Assembly: GCA_002394305.1 (NCBI GenBank)
Contig: DGTM01000060.1
Span: 42,866-49,307 of the forward strand
Source: Prevotellaceae bacterium UBA4336
Lineage (GTDB): Bacteria > Bacteroidota > Bacteroidia > Bacteroidales > Bacteroidaceae
Length of the DNA: 6,442 nt
Direction: 5' to 3'
Shown: positions 1-4,771 of the stretch, one piece after another
Layout: every line of letters begins with the position of its first letter
Numbering within the stretch: position 1 is the stretch's first letter
The notes under the pieces: generated by a model
Database searches by the model: none
Seen by the model: only the letters and a program-made list of their open reading frames with translations
Told to the model about the DNA's origin: nothing
Program-made: the position numbers and the translations under genes

Positions 1-86
1 AAAAAGCGTTAGGCTCTTCCGAAATAAGAGCTAGGCTCTTCCGAAAAAAGCGCTAGGCTCTTCCGAGATAAGAGCTAGGCTCTTCC
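1..86. repeat. Four-copy 22-bp tandem repeat downstream of yidD
   Basis: The core TAGGCTCTTCC recurs at 10-20, 32-42, 54-64 and 76-86, an exact 22-bp period. Odd copies are preceded by an A-run and AGCGY; even copies by TAAGAGC, so there is also a 44-bp higher-order period. Even copies contain a perfect hairpin, AAGAGC-TAG-GCTCTT (26-40 and 70-84); odd copies form the same hairpin with imperfections. The array starts 14 bp past the yidD stop codon and is cut by the left edge of the window, so its full copy number is unknown. It has no coding potential that I trust. Confidence 0.9.
44..64 (-). terminator. Possible intrinsic terminator of the yidD operon within the repeat
   Basis: Read on the minus strand, the third repeat copy gives AAGAGC-CTA-GCGCTT, a short stem with one mismatch, followed by an uninterrupted T-run (complement of A44-A49). 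The first copy (1-20) gives a similar hairpin followed by T residues. It lies just downstream of the last gene of the operon, as expected of a terminator. The stem is short and imperfect, so this is a tentative call. Confidence 0.35.
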
Positions 87-100
87 TTCTCGCGCCCCGT

Positions 101-331
101 TCAGGGTACGGGGTCGTAGCCGCTTCCCCCCAGGGGATGGCAGCGGAGCAGGCGGCGCAGGGCAAGCCATGAGCCCCGCAGCGGCCCGTGCTTGCGCAGC
201 GCTTCCACTGCATATTGGCTGCACGTGGGCGTGAAACGGCACGAGGGCGGCGTGAGCGGCGAGATGCAGCGCTGGTAGAAGCGGATGGGCAGGACGAGCA
301 TCTCCGCCAGGAATCGGCTTGCGGCTTTCAA
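101..331 (-). CDS. yidD: Membrane protein insertion efficiency factor YidD
   Basis: A small 76-residue protein of the YidD family (older name: haemolytic domain). Family members sit at the inner face of the cytoplasmic membrane and help YidC insert membrane proteins. The conserved core SPLTPPSCRFTPTCSQYA is at about residues 24-41, and the typical C-terminus RCHPLGGSGYDPVP at 63-76; conserved cysteines are at 31, 37 and 64. The hydrophobic or amphipathic N-terminus is MLVLPIRFYQ. The start at 331 is a TTG codon; an in-frame stop lies at 350-352 with no ATG between, and the next in-frame ATG is at 301 (residue 11). I prefer TTG because, from memory, relatives carry about ten residues before the LLP motif. 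It follows rnpA by 36 bp, the usual rnpA-yidD pairing, and is the last gene of the operon. Confidence 0.92.
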   Translation of the reverse strand: MKAASRFLAEMLVLPIRFYQRCISPLTPPSCRFTPTCSQYAVEALRKHGPLRGSWLALRRLLRCHPLGGSGYDPVP

Positions 332-367
332 CTTTATTGCTGGTCTGGATTAGCTTGTAACAGGTGT

Positions 368-775
368 TTATTCAGGATTTCCTGCCGTTTGGCAATGTCT
401 GTCCGCCAGGCTTTCTTGGATGCGTTGCAGGATGGTGCGCATCTTCTGGAACACCTTCTCGGTAGGCAGCAGGTCGGCGGAGGTCCAGAGGAAAGCGATG
501 TCCAGTCCGTCGGCAAGCGGCAGGAGCAGTTCCTTCTGCAGCCGGTACGCCTCGCGCAGCTGACGCTTGATGCGGTTGCGCTTGACGGCCCGCTTGAAGT
601 GACGCTTCGAGACGGACACCATCACGCGGACCCCCGTCTGCTCGCTCGGCATGTAGACAGCCCGGATGGGGTAGGCCGTCACGGACTTGTGCCCGCCGCC
701 GAACAGTTCTTCTATGGCCTTGCGGCTACAGAGGCGCTCTTCTTTGCCAAGGGTGTGAGGGACGGGGCTATCCAT
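368..775 (-). CDS. rnpA: Ribonuclease P protein component
   Basis: A basic 135-residue protein, the protein subunit of RNase P. It binds the catalytic RNA and the 5' leader of precursor tRNAs. The family signature is clear: VSKRHFKRAVKRNRIKRQLR at about residues 55-74 holds the RNR motif (66-68) that contacts the RNA, and a Phe-containing N-terminal segment (LCSRKAIEELF, 15-25) matches the start of the fold. After the core, a tail of about 15 polar residues (ESLADRHCQT...) is variable in the family. The start ATG at 773-775 overlaps the end of the hemD-like gene by 8 bp (the stop is at 768-770), so translation may be coupled. A longer in-frame reading would add 24 residues that fit no family sequence, so I reject that start. 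The yidD gene follows directly. Confidence 0.96.
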   Translation of the reverse strand: MDSPVPHTLGKEERLCSRKAIEELFGGGHKSVTAYPIRAVYMPSEQTGVRVMVSVSKRHFKRAVKRNRIKRQLREAYRLQKELLLPLADGLDIAFLWTSADLLPTEKVFQKMRTILQRIQESLADRHCQTAGNPE

Positions 776-1511
776 TTGCCTTGCGCAGATGGTCGTCGAT
801 GGCTGCGGAGATGCTGGGATATTGCGGCGACGGCGCTTCGATGTCAAGGCGCAGACCGGCGTCGCGGACGGCCTTGGCCGTGGCAGGGCCCAGTGTGCCG
901 ATGACGATGTCGCCTTGCCGGAAGTCGGGGAAGTTCTTCATCAGAGCCTTCACCCCGCTGGGACTGAAGAAGATGAGCATGTCGTAGTCGAAGGGCTCGT
1001 CCTTCGAGAAGTCGTTGCTCACGGTGCGGTACATGATGGCGTCCGAGTGCATGATGTTCTTGCTGTCCAGCAGATTGCTGAAGTCGTTGCTGTGCACGTC
1101 GCTCAGGGGCAGGAAGTAGCGCTCGTTCTTGTGCTTCAGGATGGTGGGCAGCAGGTCGTCTATCTTGCCGGTCGTGCCGAAGAAGACCTTGCGCTTGCGG
1201 TACTGCACGTACTTCTGTATGTACTGCGCCACGGTCTCGGTGATGCAGAAGTACTTCATGTCCTCGGGGATGGGGATGCGCATCTCCTTAGCCAGCTGGA
1301 AGAAATTGTCGATGGAATGGCGCGAGGTAAAGACGATAGCCGTATGGTCCAGAATGGATATCTTCTGTGCGCGGAACTCCTTTGGGGTCAACGTCTCCAC
1401 CTTGATGAAGGGGCGGAACACGATTTCCACACCATAGCGCTTGGCTATCTCGTAGTAAGGAGAACTGGCCGAGGCGGGCTCCGGCTGCGATATTAATATC
1501 TTTTTTATCAT
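768..1511 (-). CDS. hemD: Uroporphyrinogen-III synthase-like protein (HemD family)
   Basis: A 247-residue protein of the HemD family, which converts linear hydroxymethylbilane to cyclic uroporphyrinogen III with inversion of ring D. The length is normal. The two-lobed fold is suggested by paired motifs: VFTSRHSIDNF (60-70) in the first half and FFSPSGVKAL (181-190) plus TLGPATAKAVRDAG (206-219) in the second, ending with PSPQYPSISAAI (228-239). These are the usual weakly conserved hallmarks of a poorly conserved family. There is no signal peptide, so it should be cytoplasmic. The ATG at 1509-1511 lies 18 bp after the DUF4271 stop, behind an A-rich leader (GGAAAATAAACGACAAACT). The 3' end overlaps rnpA. 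Many Bacteroides and Prevotella strains need external heme or porphyrin, so the real substrate here is open. No other heme gene is in the window. Confidence 0.85.
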   Translation of the reverse strand: MIKKILISQPEPASASSPYYEIAKRYGVEIVFRPFIKVETLTPKEFRAQKISILDHTAIVFTSRHSIDNFFQLAKEMRIPIPEDMKYFCITETVAQYIQKYVQYRKRKVFFGTTGKIDDLLPTILKHKNERYFLPLSDVHSNDFSNLLDSKNIMHSDAIMYRTVSNDFSKDEPFDYDMLIFFSPSGVKALMKNFPDFRQGDIVIGTLGPATAKAVRDAGLRLDIEAPSPQYPSISAAIDDHLRKANG

Positions 1512-1529
1512 AGTTTGTCGTTTATTTTC

Positions 1530-2414
1530 CTAAATCTTTATTACCTTAAGCCAATCTGAGAACGCCAAGACCTGCAGCAAAACAAGTAAAGGCATCAATT
1601 CCAGAGTGCAAAGGTACGCAAATAAATGCAAAACGCCATACAATTTCGGAAAAAATATCTTGCGGGCCTTAAAAAGTAGGATTATTTTGACCAATGTAAC
1701 CATAACAAGTGCAATGAGTAACACTGTGTCGGGCGAAACAGGAAGGAAGACAGCAATGAGCGCAATCGGGAGGGAAGACAGTGCCTCCATGGCAAGGATG
1801 AAGGTGTAGGCCCGCGTCCATGTAACGATTTTTTCGCGACAGAAGAATATCCAGTTCACGAACCCCGACGTGAGTCGCTTCACGAGGAAATAGGCCACCC
1901 ACAGGGCGAGGCAGGCGGCCAGGAGGAGGTAGGGCGTCTCGGGAAACAGGAAGAATCCGGCATCGTGCTGCGTGCAGACGAAGCAGACGGCGGTTGCCGT
2001 GAGCGACAGGAGGCCGACGGCAACGAGGCGCGTGGAGTAGCGCAGCGGGTCGTTGTTGACGGGTATCTCCTCCTTGCCGGGCGCGGGAAGGAAGGTGGTG
2101 CGCAGCAGGTCGCCGAACTTCCCGCGGAAGCGTCGCAGCAGGACAGCGGCGAGCAGCAGGCAGGCGGCGAGCAGCAGGCCCGTCCATCCGTCGTGGCGCA
2201 GGCGGAAGGGCACGGCGATGGCCTGGAAGCCGTACGTGTGGCCGGGCACCTCGGCGTGCAGCAGCGTGTCGCCCGCAAAGTAGCTGCAGTCGTCGAACGA
2301 CGGCAGGTCCTGCATTGTGACGGGCGGCTCGGCCTGCAATCCCGGCAGACCGAGTGTGTCCGGCACCGCGAGGGACGAGTCGGCATGCTGCGGAAGCGTG
2401 TCCTGCGGGGTCAT
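1530..2414 (-). CDS. DUF4271 domain-containing integral membrane protein
   Basis: A 294-residue membrane protein of unknown function, typical of Bacteroidota and commonly found next to the hemD-like gene. The first 75 residues are polar and carry no obvious signal peptide. Hydrophobic stretches follow at about 77-93, 130-147, 161-178, 202-224, 229-248 and 262-284, suggesting six transmembrane helices. The C-terminal part (LHLFAYLCTLELMPLLVLLQ, 262-281) with its Leu-Cys-Thr-Leu-Glu core matches what I know of the DUF4271 signature. A basic stretch follows the first helix (RRFRGKFGD, 94-102). The start codon overlaps the stop codon of the LOG gene in an ATGA arrangement (2411-2414), which fixes the start and implies translational coupling. 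No enzymatic motif is visible. The fixed neighbourhood could hint at a link to tetrapyrroles or membrane insertion, but that is inference only. Confidence 0.85.
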   Translation of the reverse strand: MTPQDTLPQHADSSLAVPDTLGLPGLQAEPPVTMQDLPSFDDCSYFAGDTLLHAEVPGHTYGFQAIAVPFRLRHDGWTGLLLAACLLLAAVLLRRFRGKFGDLLRTTFLPAPGKEEIPVNNDPLRYSTRLVAVGLLSLTATAVCFVCTQHDAGFFLFPETPYLLLAACLALWVAYFLVKRLTSGFVNWIFFCREKIVTWTRAYTFILAMEALSSLPIALIAVFLPVSPDTVLLIALVMVTLVKIILLFKARKIFFPKLYGVLHLFAYLCTLELMPLLVLLQVLAFSDWLKVIKI

Positions 2415-2998
2415 ATCTTGGCGAAGCGACGGATGCTGGTGTCCCAGAGCGGCGTCTCGAGTGCCATCTGCAGGGCAGCTTCGGGTGTCGAGGCAACGCG
2501 CCAGATGTCGGCATGCACGGGACGCATGAAGTTCTGCTTCACCGCCTGGATGAGGGTGTTGAGCAGGGGGTCGAAGTATCCGCCGGTGTTGAGCAGGATG
2601 ATGGGCTTAAGGTAGAGGCCCAGCTGCTTCCACGTGATGAGCTCCATCATCTCGGCGAACGTGCCGCAGCCCCCGGGCAGGAAAATGCCGCCGTCGCTCA
2701 GTTCGGCCATCTTTTCCTGGCGGGAGTGTATGTCGCTGGTCTCGATGATTTCGGTCATGCCGTCGTGGCACCAGCCCTCCTTTATCATGAAGGTGGGGAT
2801 GATGCCTATGGCCTTGCCGCCGGCCTCGAGGCAGCCGTTGGCACTCTCGGCCATGAGGCCCATGTTGCCGGCGCCGTTCAGCAGCGTCACGCCCTGCTGG
2901 GCCATCAGCTGTCCCAGGCGTCGTGCATCGCGGAAGTAAAGGTCGTCTATCTGCGTACTGCTGGCGCAGTAGACGCATATCTTTTTGTCTTGGTTCAT
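2411..2998 (-). CDS. LOG family protein (TIGR00730, nucleoside monophosphate phosphoribohydrolase-like)
   Basis: A 195-residue cytosolic protein of the LOG (lysine decarboxylase-like, TIGR00730) family with a Rossmann-type fold. Characterised members release the base from nucleoside 5'-monophosphates, including cytokinin ribotides; older 'lysine decarboxylase' labels are wrong. Visible motifs are KICVYCASS (6-14), the glycine-rich NGAGNMGLM (41-49), and the signature LPGGCGTFAE (107-116) with Glu116 as the catalytic residue. The conserved arginine is probably Arg93, in IHSRQEKM (90-97). The usual lysine after this arginine is glutamine here, and the middle glycine of the first motif is alanine. 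It is the first gene of a five-gene operon and overlaps the next gene by 4 bp. Its ATG (2996-2998) has an A-rich leader right next to the 9-bp repeat array. I see no clear promoter in the 168-bp gap, so it may be read through from metK. Confidence 0.9.
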   Translation of the reverse strand: MNQDKKICVYCASSTQIDDLYFRDARRLGQLMAQQGVTLLNGAGNMGLMAESANGCLEAGGKAIGIIPTFMIKEGWCHDGMTEIIETSDIHSRQEKMAELSDGGIFLPGGCGTFAEMMELITWKQLGLYLKPIILLNTGGYFDPLLNTLIQAVKQNFMRPVHADIWRVASTPEAALQMALETPLWDTSIRRFAKI

Positions 2999-3015
2999 AT
3001 TTTTCTTAGGGGGTT

Positions 3016-3168
3016 ATGAGTCTTATAGGTCTCATAGGTCTTATAGGTCCCATAGGTCTTATAGGTCCCATAGGTCTTATAGGTCCCATAGGTCTTATAG
3101 GTCTTATGGGTCCTATAGGTCCCATAGGTCTTATAGGTCCTATGAGTCCTATAGGTCTTATAGGTCCT
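3016..3168. repeat. 17-unit array of a 9-bp repeat (ATAGGTCYY) between metK and the LOG gene
   Basis: Seventeen consecutive 9-bp units occupy this gap. Fourteen begin ATAGGTC; the other three are ATGAGTC (3016, 3142) or ATGGGTC (3106). The last two bases vary as TT, CC, CT or TC. Between 3034 and 3096 the TT and CC forms alternate strictly, giving an 18-bp superperiod. The right end runs into the metK stop codon: TAG on the minus strand (3167-3169) uses the last bases of the array. On the plus strand the array is open in two frames as Ile-Gly-Leu/Pro or Tyr/His-Arg-Ser repeats, a by-product of the period. The same unit recurs at 4739-4765. Confidence 0.97.
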
Positions 3169-4423
3169 ATAGCCCGAAGGCTTCTTTTATCTTCTCCACG
3201 TAGTCAAGCTTTTCCCATGTGAAGAGCTCGACGGTGACCTCCTTCGTCTCGTGGTAGAGCGATTCGTATCGCTTCGTGACGATGCGCGGCTCGCGCCCCA
3301 TGTGGCCGTAGGCTGCGGTCTCTTCGTAGATGGGCCACCGGAGCTTGAGGCGCTGCTCGATGGCGTAGGGGGTGAGGGGGAAGAGCTCTTTTATCTTCTG
3401 GGCAATCTCTCCGTCGGTGAGGCCGACGTGGCTCTTGCCGTAGGTGTTGACGTATATGCTGACGGGCTCTGCCACGCCGATGGCATAGCTGAGCTGTACG
3501 AGCATCTCGTCCGCTACGCCTGCTGCCACCATGTTCTTGGCGATGTGGCGAGCGGCATAGGCTGCCGAGCGGTCCACCTTCGAGGGGTCCTTGCCGCTGA
3601 AGGCGCCGCCGCCGTGGGCGCCCTTGCCTCCGTAGGTGTCCACGATGATCTTCCTGCCGGTGAGGCCTGTGTCGCCGTGCGGTCCGCCGATGACGAACTT
3701 GCCGGTGGGGTTGACGTAGTAGGTGATGTCGTCGTTGAAGAGGCTGCGGATGCGCTCGGAGCTGATGCTCTGGATGACGCGCGGGATGAGGATCTCCTTC
3801 ACGTCGCGTGCGATGCGCTGCTGCATGGCCTGGTCTGTGTCGAACTCGTCGTGCTGTGTGGAGACGACGATGGTGTCGATGCGCTGGGGCACGCCTTCGT
3901 CGCTATACTCGATGGTGACCTGGCTCTTGGCATCGGGGCGGAGGTAGGTCATCTGCTTGCCTTCGCGCCGGATGTCGGCCAGCACCATCAGCAGGCGGTG
4001 GGCCAGGTCGAGGCTCAGCGGCATGTAGTTGTCGGTCTCGTTCGTGGCGTAGCCGAACATCATGCCCTGGTCGCCGGCTCCCTGCGTGGTGCGGTCGGCG
4101 CGGTCCACGCCGCGGTTGATGTCGGCGCTCTGCTCGTGGATGGCGGAGAGCACTCCGCAGCTGTTGCCCTCGAACATGTATTCACTCTTGGTGTAGCCGA
4201 TGCGGTTGATGACTTCGCGTGCGATGCGCTGCAGGTCGACGTATGCCTCGGTCTTTATCTCGCCTGCCAGCACGACCTGCCCTGTGGTGACGAGTGTCTC
4301 GCACGCCACCTTCGAGTCGGGGTCGAAGGCAAGGAGCTTGTCCAATACTGCATCGCTGATCTGGTCGGCCACCTTGTCGGGATGGCCTTCGGAGACGGAC
4401 TCCGACGTAAACAAATAGCCCAT
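3167..4423 (-). CDS. metK: S-adenosylmethionine synthase
   Basis: Methionine adenosyltransferase, 418 residues, making S-adenosylmethionine from methionine and ATP with release of phosphate and diphosphate; a cytosolic enzyme, usually a tetramer. All hallmarks are present: GHPDKVADQISDA (13-25) with the ATP-binding His14 and metal-binding Asp16; signature 1 GAGDQGMMFGY (115-125); IGGPHGDTGLTGRKI (245-259); and the glycine-rich signature 2 GGGAFSGKD (271-279). It is somewhat longer than the E. coli enzyme (about 384), as is usual in Bacteroidota. The ATG at 4421-4423 begins MGYLFTSESVSEGHPDK, a standard start. A possible Shine-Dalgarno (AAGGA, 4436-4440) lies 12 bases upstream. The gene is transcribed away from the U32 gene, with a long leader of about 195 nt (see the leader features). 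Its stop codon lies at the edge of the 9-bp repeat array. Confidence 0.99.
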   Translation of the reverse strand: MGYLFTSESVSEGHPDKVADQISDAVLDKLLAFDPDSKVACETLVTTGQVVLAGEIKTEAYVDLQRIAREVINRIGYTKSEYMFEGNSCGVLSAIHEQSADINRGVDRADRTTQGAGDQGMMFGYATNETDNYMPLSLDLAHRLLMVLADIRREGKQMTYLRPDAKSQVTIEYSDEGVPQRIDTIVVSTQHDEFDTDQAMQQRIARDVKEILIPRVIQSISSERIRSLFNDDITYYVNPTGKFVIGGPHGDTGLTGRKIIVDTYGGKGAHGGGAFSGKDPSKVDRSAAYAARHIAKNMVAAGVADEMLVQLSYAIGVAEPVSIYVNTYGKSHVGLTDGEIAQKIKELFPLTPYAIEQRLKLRWPIYEETAAYGHMGREPRIVTKRYESLYHETKEVTVELFTWEKLDYVEKIKEAFGL

Positions 4424-4434
4424 AGTTAGAATTT

Positions 4435-4472
4435 ATCCTTATAATATATATTAATAATGTATAGGGAAGGAT
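4435..4472 (-). promoter_or_regulatory. Candidate helix masking the metK ribosome binding site
   Basis: On the minus strand the leader contains ATCCTT (4472-4467) and, 26 nt later, its exact complement AAGGAT (4440-4435). The second arm includes the only Shine-Dalgarno-like sequence of metK (AAGGA). The AT-rich loop (TATACATTATTAATATATATTAT) could extend the helix. If formed, this would hide the ribosome binding site. Because Bacteroidota depend little on Shine-Dalgarno pairing, the effect might be weak. This is inference from the sequence; no covariation was tested. Confidence 0.35.
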
Positions 4473-4486
4473 GTTGGGCCGATGGG

Positions 4487-4554
4487 CACAAATGCGTGAG
4501 GCACGTTGTGGCGTTCTTGAATGTCCTTGCTTCAAGCCGCGGTTGCAGTCGCGG
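4487..4554 (-). promoter_or_regulatory. Three adjacent hairpins in the metK 5' leader
   Basis: On the minus strand, in transcription order: hairpin 1, CCGCG with an 8-nt loop and CGCGG (4554-4537); hairpin 2, CTTGAA, a 9-nt loop, TTCAAG (4536-4516), starting at the base after hairpin 1; hairpin 3, CACAACGTG, a CCT loop, CACG, a short bulge, TTGTG (4510-4487). They sit between the predicted promoter and the start codon. The sequence matches no SAM riboswitch class I can recognise, and the SAM-II core is not evident. It could be a regulatory leader or chance stems in GC-rich DNA. Confidence 0.4.
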
Positions 4555-4625
4555 GACCTCGTTTTAGCATTTTTTACTGTGGTTGCAAGCAGCCCAAATC
4601 TATCCACATTTCGTGTTTGTGGGTG

Positions 4626-4658
4626 CAAAGGTACAACTTTTAATTCATAATTCACAAT
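4626..4658 (-). promoter_or_regulatory. Bacteroidota-type promoter for metK
   Basis: On the minus strand TACCTTTG (4633-4626) matches the -7 consensus TAnnTTTG exactly. ATTG (4658-4655) is three of four to the -33 TTTG, with 21 bases between. Transcription would begin a few bases beyond 4626, giving a leader of about 195 nt before the metK ATG. The -33 box lies inside the 7-bp repeat block shared with the divergent promoter. Confidence 0.65.
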
Positions 4659-4671
4659 TCACGATTCATAA
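4644..4671. repeat. Four-unit 7-bp repeat between the divergent promoters
   Basis: Four consecutive 7-bp units occur: TTCATAA (4644), TTCACAA (4651), TTCACGA (4658) and TTCATAA (4665). The block lies between the two -7 boxes and ends just before the -33 box of the plus-strand promoter, while containing the -33 box of the metK promoter. It is AT-rich and may also help promoter opening or keep the spacing; this role is inference. Confidence 0.85.
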
Positions 4672-4673
4672 TT

Positions 4674-4704
4674 TTTGCCTAAAGCGGGAAAAGTCGTAAC
4701 TTTG
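4674..4704 (+). promoter_or_regulatory. Bacteroidota-type promoter for the U32 family gene
   Basis: TTTG (4674-4677), 19 bases, then TAACTTTG (4697-4704) match the -33/-7 consensus of the major Bacteroidota sigma factor at every fixed position. The predicted start is about 4710, leaving a 60-nt leader that contains a small hairpin and the 9-bp repeats. Confidence 0.8.
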
Positions 4705-4723
4705 CAGCGGGAATGAGCCGGAA

Positions 4724-4738
4724 GAGTCCGTGAGACTC
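4724..4738 (+). other. Small hairpin in the U32 gene leader
   Basis: GAGTC (4724-4728), loop CGTGA, GACTC (4734-4738): a perfect 5-bp stem lying in the predicted leader RNA directly before the 9-bp repeat units. It may be chance or part of the repeat's insertion context. Confidence 0.4.
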
Positions 4739-4765
4739 ATAGGTCTTATAAGTCCCATAAGTCCT
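4739..4765. repeat. Second, three-unit locus of the 9-bp repeat
   Basis: ATAGGTCTT (4739), ATAAGTCCC (4748) and ATAAGTCCT (4757) are three units of the family that forms the large array at 3016-3168, with G-to-A changes in two of them. They lie in the leader between the U32 promoter and its start codon, ending six bases before the ATG at 4772. Confidence 0.9.
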
Positions 4766-4771
4766 AATAAT

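Noticed and set aside
188..904. Plus-strand frame opposite yidD, rnpA and the hemD end
   Set aside because: Overlaps three recognised genes in antisense and has no recognisable domain.
3016..3168. CRISPR array
   Set aside because: Units are directly adjacent with no spacers; the 22-bp and 123/132-bp repeats also lack unique spacers, and there are no cas genes.
2985..3222. Plus-strand frames encoding Tyr-Arg-Ser-His or Gly-Leu-Ile-Gly-Pro-Ile repeats
   Set aside because: Translation of the 9-bp DNA array; a period divisible by three keeps frames open without coding meaning, and there is no supporting leader.
3251..4429. Long plus-strand open frame (392 codons) opposite metK
   Set aside because: It is antisense to a complete, unmistakable metK; the composition (Val, Ala, Gly, Asp, Leu, His rich) is the usual mirror of GC-biased codons, with no family motif.
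4424..4625. Known SAM riboswitch
   Set aside because: I could not find the conserved cores of SAM-I, SAM-II or the SMK box; the structured leader is therefore reported only as a candidate.
4182..4655. 157-codon minus-strand frame running from the metK leader into metK
   Set aside because: Out of frame with metK across its conserved N-terminus and without family similarity.
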